Positions 52,374-58,300 of a stretch of 64,000 nucleotides of DNA are shown in pieces. Positions within the stretch are counted from its first letter, which is position 1. Each line of letters opens with the position of its first letter. Position numbers and translations under genes: made by a program. The notes under the pieces are model-generated. The model saw only the letters and a program-made list of their open reading frames with translations. It was not told where the DNA came from and did not search any database. The DNA comes from Cheiracanthium punctorium (Eukaryota > Arthropoda > Arachnida > Araneae > Cheiracanthiidae): assembly GCA_038373885.1 (NCBI GenBank), contig JAWZYV010012522.1:222778-286777 (forward strand). The letters are read 5' to 3'.

Positions 52374-55300
52374 CAATTTCTATCAAATCTGAAACTAAGC
52401 AGAAATCAGTAACTGATTTTAGTAAGACTGACAGCATGGTTAAGCAGCTTCATGTGTGACTGAAACAGAGCAGAAAGCACTCGTACATTAAGGAATTAGG
52501 GTGGATCGAAAAAAACTTTTTTTCGAAATCTTTATCTCCTGAGGTGTCAAAAGTTGTATATTGATATGAATAAGACGTGTGTAAAATTTGAATGTTCTAC
52601 GACAACGTCTTGGGGTTGCGCATCGAGCTTGAAATTTAGAAATTTTTGAAAAATATGACTTCTTTAAAAAATCGACCAAAAAATTCTTTTCCGAATTATT
52701 AGACTCCTGAGGTTTTGGGAGTTGAATATTGTTATGAATAACATGTATGCAAAATCTGGAGGGGCTACGACAATTTCTAGGGATTGCACATCGAGCTTGA
52801 AATCTATAAATATCTGAAAATTGTGTTTTTTGAAAAATTTATGTAGAAAGCAAACTTTATTTGTTAAAAATAATTTGGTCCTTTTATATGTTAAAAAATG
52901 TTCAGAGAAGCTCAGGAAATCACAAAAATAGGAATAGTTTGATACAATGCACACTTTATGCTGTCGTTTTGTCTTGGGCACAGTACGCAAACTGTGATCT
53001 AGACAACTAGTGCCGGTTTGCCTGCCGAGTGATGGCGATGCACGTGCATTCGGTTAAACCAGGCACGAGATATTACGTTGTTACAGTCATTTAATTTAAC
53101 GTTTCAGATAGATGGTGCTTTCAGTTTACTCTCAAAAAAGCTAAAAGGTGGCTGCCTTGCACTGCTGCGATTCTGAATAGAGGGACACTGTCTGCAATAA
53201 GACACTCAACAAAATCGGTGTTCTTAGAAGAGCTGGAAATATCGAAAGAATTACCTTGTACCAAGTTACCAAACCGAGAAGACATACTGGTACTTCTATA
53301 TTACTCTTTTGTACTTAAAAAGAAAAATTTCTGAATAAAGGGCAGGATCCCCCGAAGGAGAAGTAACCTTAGTTGTGGCGATCAAAATACACGAAATTTG
53401 ATCGCCACAACTAAGGTTACTTCTCCTTCCGGGGTATCCTGCCCTTTATTCAGAAATGTTCATGATCAAGTTCAGCAGCTAAATAAATCGTATGTTAGAG
53501 AGGAACATAAGGAATTGTTTATGAAGAAAGTGGGGGAAAACTCTCCCTTACCGAGCTATTGAATATCGCACTTGAAAATGTACTGACTTTTCCTGGAGCA
53601 CATGTTGCTCAGAGCCTCACATACCTCACACAGTTCGGGAGTCATTAGTAGACCAGAGGGGAATTAGATTTGTGACAATCGATGCAATTATAAAGAAGAG
53701 AAGTTTATGGAAAATGAGAGAAAATTTGAAAGGTTGGAAAGAGAAATTTCGAGATTGGTGGAGAAAAAGGTGAAAGTTCCAATATAAAGTCATTGATTTT
53801 GAGAGCGAAAATAAGGAAAGGGAAGTACGAAAGACTGAAGAAAACGCTGAATGCCTATCTACCACTAATTTGGGAGGTGCGTTCACAAATGACCAAGTTA
53901 GAATAAAAATCTCAGTGCTTTCACAAGTCTGCGACACAAAGTTATTACAGACTGGGCAGCAGAAACTCTGGTATCAACTTTATTTCACAACCTAGAAAGC
54001 GGAATGAATGCAGATGGAGAGAAACCTTCTCAACTGATTCTAGACCCATATAAAGTTAGAGGAAGGCTGAAATTACTCGCAGTGAAAGAAACGGAAGAAA
54101 GCTTTAAAATTTTCTTCGGATTGTTTTTTGATAGGAGGTAGAACAAAACCAGATACATAGAAAAATTTGTTGATGACAATTTACACCCAAGTGTTTGTCA
54201 CAAAGAACATATCTCGCTGATAATGGAACCTGGTTCAACATGGCCATGGTTACTTTGGCCATATGTCACGATCTGATTTTAAGAATTTCACTGGAAATTT
54301 GGGAGAGCTTTACACGAAATCCATTGATTTTTTGACCCTCACATGCATTGGCGGTGGTGGCGAATCATCAAATTCTGGAAAGAACAAAGGCTTCATCCGA
54401 AATCTAGAAACGCAGTTCTCTAATCTAACTAAATCTCCCCAATGATGTAGTATTTGCCAACTTCACACCGTAGCAAACAGCCACTCCGAAATAGGCTGTC
54501 TATCCATCTATCAGAGGACGGTTTCTTACGATCTAGTTTATTACGCTAGACATAAAATGCCACAGTTTGATTTGAAGTCGGGCTTTACATTATTCATTAA
54601 AATGCATGCTCCAGTAATTAGATGCTTGGGCTGGCACGGGCAGGACTCTGATCGCTGGGAAATCAACGAGGTGGGCATCTTGGGTAATGTAGCTACGACT
54701 GTGGTTGTACTAGAGAAGAGCTGCGAACGTTACTAACTATTTTTCAACAGGACTAATTCATTAAAAATATAATTTTTGCTTTCTACACGTTTTTGTCAAA
54801 AAAATGCATATTTTTCAGATAGTTAGATTTCAAGCTCCTTCTGCAACTCCTAGAAATTGTCACAGCCTATTTAGATTTTGCGTACGTCTTATTAATAAAA
54901 ATATACAACTTATAAAACCTCAGGAGTTTAATAATTTGGAAAAGAATTTTTTTGGTCGATTTTTTTAAAAACGTCATATTTTTCAAAAAATTTTAAATTT
55001 CAATCTCGATGCGCAACCCCAAGACGTTGTCGTAGGACATTCAAATTTTACACACATCTTATTCATATCAATATACAACTTTTGACACCTCAGGAGATAA
55101 AGATTTTGAAAAAAAAAATTTTTTCGATCCACCCTACTGCATATGAAGGCTACTATCCCTGAACTACCCCAAAGTGAACTTAATCACTTTTAATTTCGGT
55201 TTGCTGTGGAGGAAATTAATTTGAGCAGTGAATACAGGCTATGCAACAAGTGTTTTGCTTTGCTGGTTTTCATTTTCAGTTAACAACATTGAAAAGAAAA

Positions 55301-58300
55301 TCATTTAAAGAAATTTCTTAATAGTATGTACTTATTGAGGCAGGCAGAAACAAAAAGAAATAAAAAACTGCTTGAAGTAAATGACTGTATTATACCTTTC
55401 ATTAAATAACTGAAGTAATATTGATTGCATGTTTAATGGAGAATTTCTCTTTTTTGAGGTTTAAATCCTGGGTGTATCACTGACATTTTTTTAACTACCT
55501 TTTATTACTTGAATTTTTTAATTAGCATTTCATTTTGAGTAAAAATATTTCTTCAAAACCTAATAAACATATTCAAAATATTAGGCTATCTATTTGAAAA
55601 AAAATCAACTTGCTGTCTTGCCTTGATAATTAGAACAATAATTATTATTACTACCTTTATTATAGTTGAATTTTGATAAAACAGGGTGTCTACCATCATG
55701 CAAAGGTCACGAAAGTCACGGAAAAGTCAAGAATTGGAAAAAAGGTCACGAAAGTCAAGAAAAGGTCAAGAAATGAAGCACTAGGTCACGATTAGCGACT
55801 CAACTCCCTTTTTCCATTTCATTCGAATTCTTAGTTGACGATTTTCGTAACTAAATTTTCTAAACTTTTGTGCACCATTTTTACGGTTTTGCTATTAAAC
55901 GTACAGTTTACCGTATAATTCTATCAATCTTTGTTGTAGAGATATTTAATTTTGAAATCAGGGCTTATTCGCTGCTCACCCTGTATAATAATAGTGTTAA
56001 ATTTAAAAGTATAATTTTTCTTCATTCTATCAGTATGATGCAGGGGTGCAGAAACTGTTTTTACTCTCAACATTCCCCTCAATCCATATGCAAATTTCCC
56101 CAAAATTTTATGATATGTTTATAGCCTTGCATAAGTTCTGTATTACCATAAGTGTAAAAATATTTGCAATGTACAAGCTACATATACATGTTTACTAAAT
56201 AGCAATTGGTCCAAGTTAAGAGAAAGCAAATTCCTGATCGGTGAAAAAGTTGAAAAAAATCACCTTAAAAATAGGAATGAGAAAGAATAACTCGAAGAAT
56301 TTTGTAATTCGATGTTAAAATCGAAATCACTTGTATATTTTCTGCAAAATTTTCCCCAGATGGCTAAAATTTCCCCTCTATCCTAGATTGCCGGATCGTA
56401 CATATTCTGCATCCCTGGCACGAATGTATTTTTGATATTAGTGTTTCGTATTTGTTATGGTCAAGAAAAGGTCAAGAAATCAAGCTTACTTTATATGGTA
56501 GACACCCTGTAAAAAGAAACTGCGTTTCTATTGATGTGTATTTGATTTTAATCAAGTGATAAAAAACAGCCAAATTGTACATATTTTTAGAAAGCGAGAA
56601 ATCTCAGAATTTTTATCAACTCTTAATTAAATTAGGAAGGTTGGAGTGCATAGGTGGATCAATTTACCAACTATACGAAAAATTCCAGAACTTTGGATCA
56701 AACCCAGGACTGCTGCTTAACATGCAGGCACTGTATCCCTAAGCTACTCTGGGATGATTCCCAGATGAAATTTCTCACATAAGAACCGTTGGCACTTGTC
56801 ATCATATTCTGCAATCGCAGTCTGAACAGATGAAACATTGTTTTGTGGCAACTCTGATGCACATTGTGCATCACAGTAGCTTAGTCCAAGCTTAATCCGA
56901 AATTAAACATCTCTTTAGAAACTGAGAAACCTCACAATTTTTATTAATCCTTAATTAAATTAGGAAGTTTGGAGTGTTTAGGTTGATCAATTTACAAACT
57001 ATGCAAAAAATTCCAGAGAGAATTTTTCGCATAGTTTGTAAAATAGAAGCGAAAAATTCCAGAGGAAATTTTTGAACTCAGGACCCGCATGTTAAGTCCT
57101 GGGTTCTATCCCACTGCACAGAGCAGCAGATCTTCTTTGCTTGAGTATATCTTAAATATAACCAACAAACTTATTACAAAATACTAGCTGATTTTCACTT
57201 TGAGCTTTTTCTCCAGTGCCACTAGGAGTTCGTACAGATTTAACCAAATTAACAAAAATTATTTATTTGTTGCACTAATTGTAGATATATTGTTGTTGTG
57301 GGTCAGGTTTATATATTCTTCACAGGAATCTATTACAGTACAACCTCAAAAATCCGGAATTGCTCGAATTGTGGCGATTCTGAATTATTGAAAATTCCGG
57401 ATTCTAGAGGTTTTTGAAAACTGACTATGATAAACAAAATTTTCAGTGTGAACTACAAATAAAACATTTAATAGAACATTAATAGATACATTTAAAAAAA
57501 ATAAGTGACTAAAAAATTACTAAAAAAAAAAAAGGTTTTTTTAAAAACATTTCTAGCAATGTTTGTTATTTCAGCTTTGCCTTCTGTGCTATCACTTTCT
57601 CCTGTATGCGATAAACTGACATAATTTCATGTTCAGAAAAAAAGTTCCATTGGTCTAATCCTTTAATTGCTGCGTCTGGCACATTAATCAAGTGCTCCAT
57701 CAAAATTTTGTCATTGTAAATTTCATTTTTTGTTGCATTGTCACTGTCGTCACTGGCAGTTTGTGCATTACTACCGTGTGACCGTTACTACCGTTAGCGT
57801 GATTACGGCTAAGCACGCTATCTACAATTTCCGAATTGCTTAAGGAATATACAAATCGCACATCACTACATCTATTATGTCGTCGATAGCTGATTTTTCT
57901 AGATTTATTTTCCCATATTTCGCGTTATCTAACAAGTAATCTATCTCAGTTTCTTTTTGCAATTTGTGGAAACTTTCGAAATCTGTACTGCTATCCTCAG
58001 TGGAGTCACTAAATATGATAGTCGGCAGTAGATTGCACCATGCATTTTGTAAAACTTTAGTGTTTATTTCACTACATGCATTTGCCGCACACTACAATGT
58101 ATCTTTTATATTTAAAAATGTCACAAAGTCAGAAATGCTTTTCTCATCATTGATGAAGTTTAACATTTTATGTAAGAAAAATCACTTTTGTAACAACGTT
58201 TTAAGGAACGCAACAATCCCATGTCAATAGGCTGTGTTAATGACGTGTAATTGGGCAGCAGAAATAAAACCTGAATATTGTTTCTGCTTAAAACTGTAGT

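Larger units (their letters stand above)
52497..55136. mobile_element. DNA transposon with ~360-bp composite inverted repeats
   Basis: The ends TAGGGTGGATCGAAAAAA and, reversed, TAGGGTGGATCGAAAAAA are identical outermost. The inverted repeats extend to about 52856 and from about 54775. Each arm is two ~165-bp direct subunits built on 'ctcctgaggt...gttgtatattgatatgaataa...ctacgacaa...cgagcttgaaat'. The interior (about 53100-54740) carries a decayed + strand frame. No target duplication was seen. Superfamily is not assigned. Confidence 0.75.

Noticed and set aside
53626..53937. 103-codon minus-strand open frame
   Set aside because: It is antisense to the decayed transposon frame and shows no motif.
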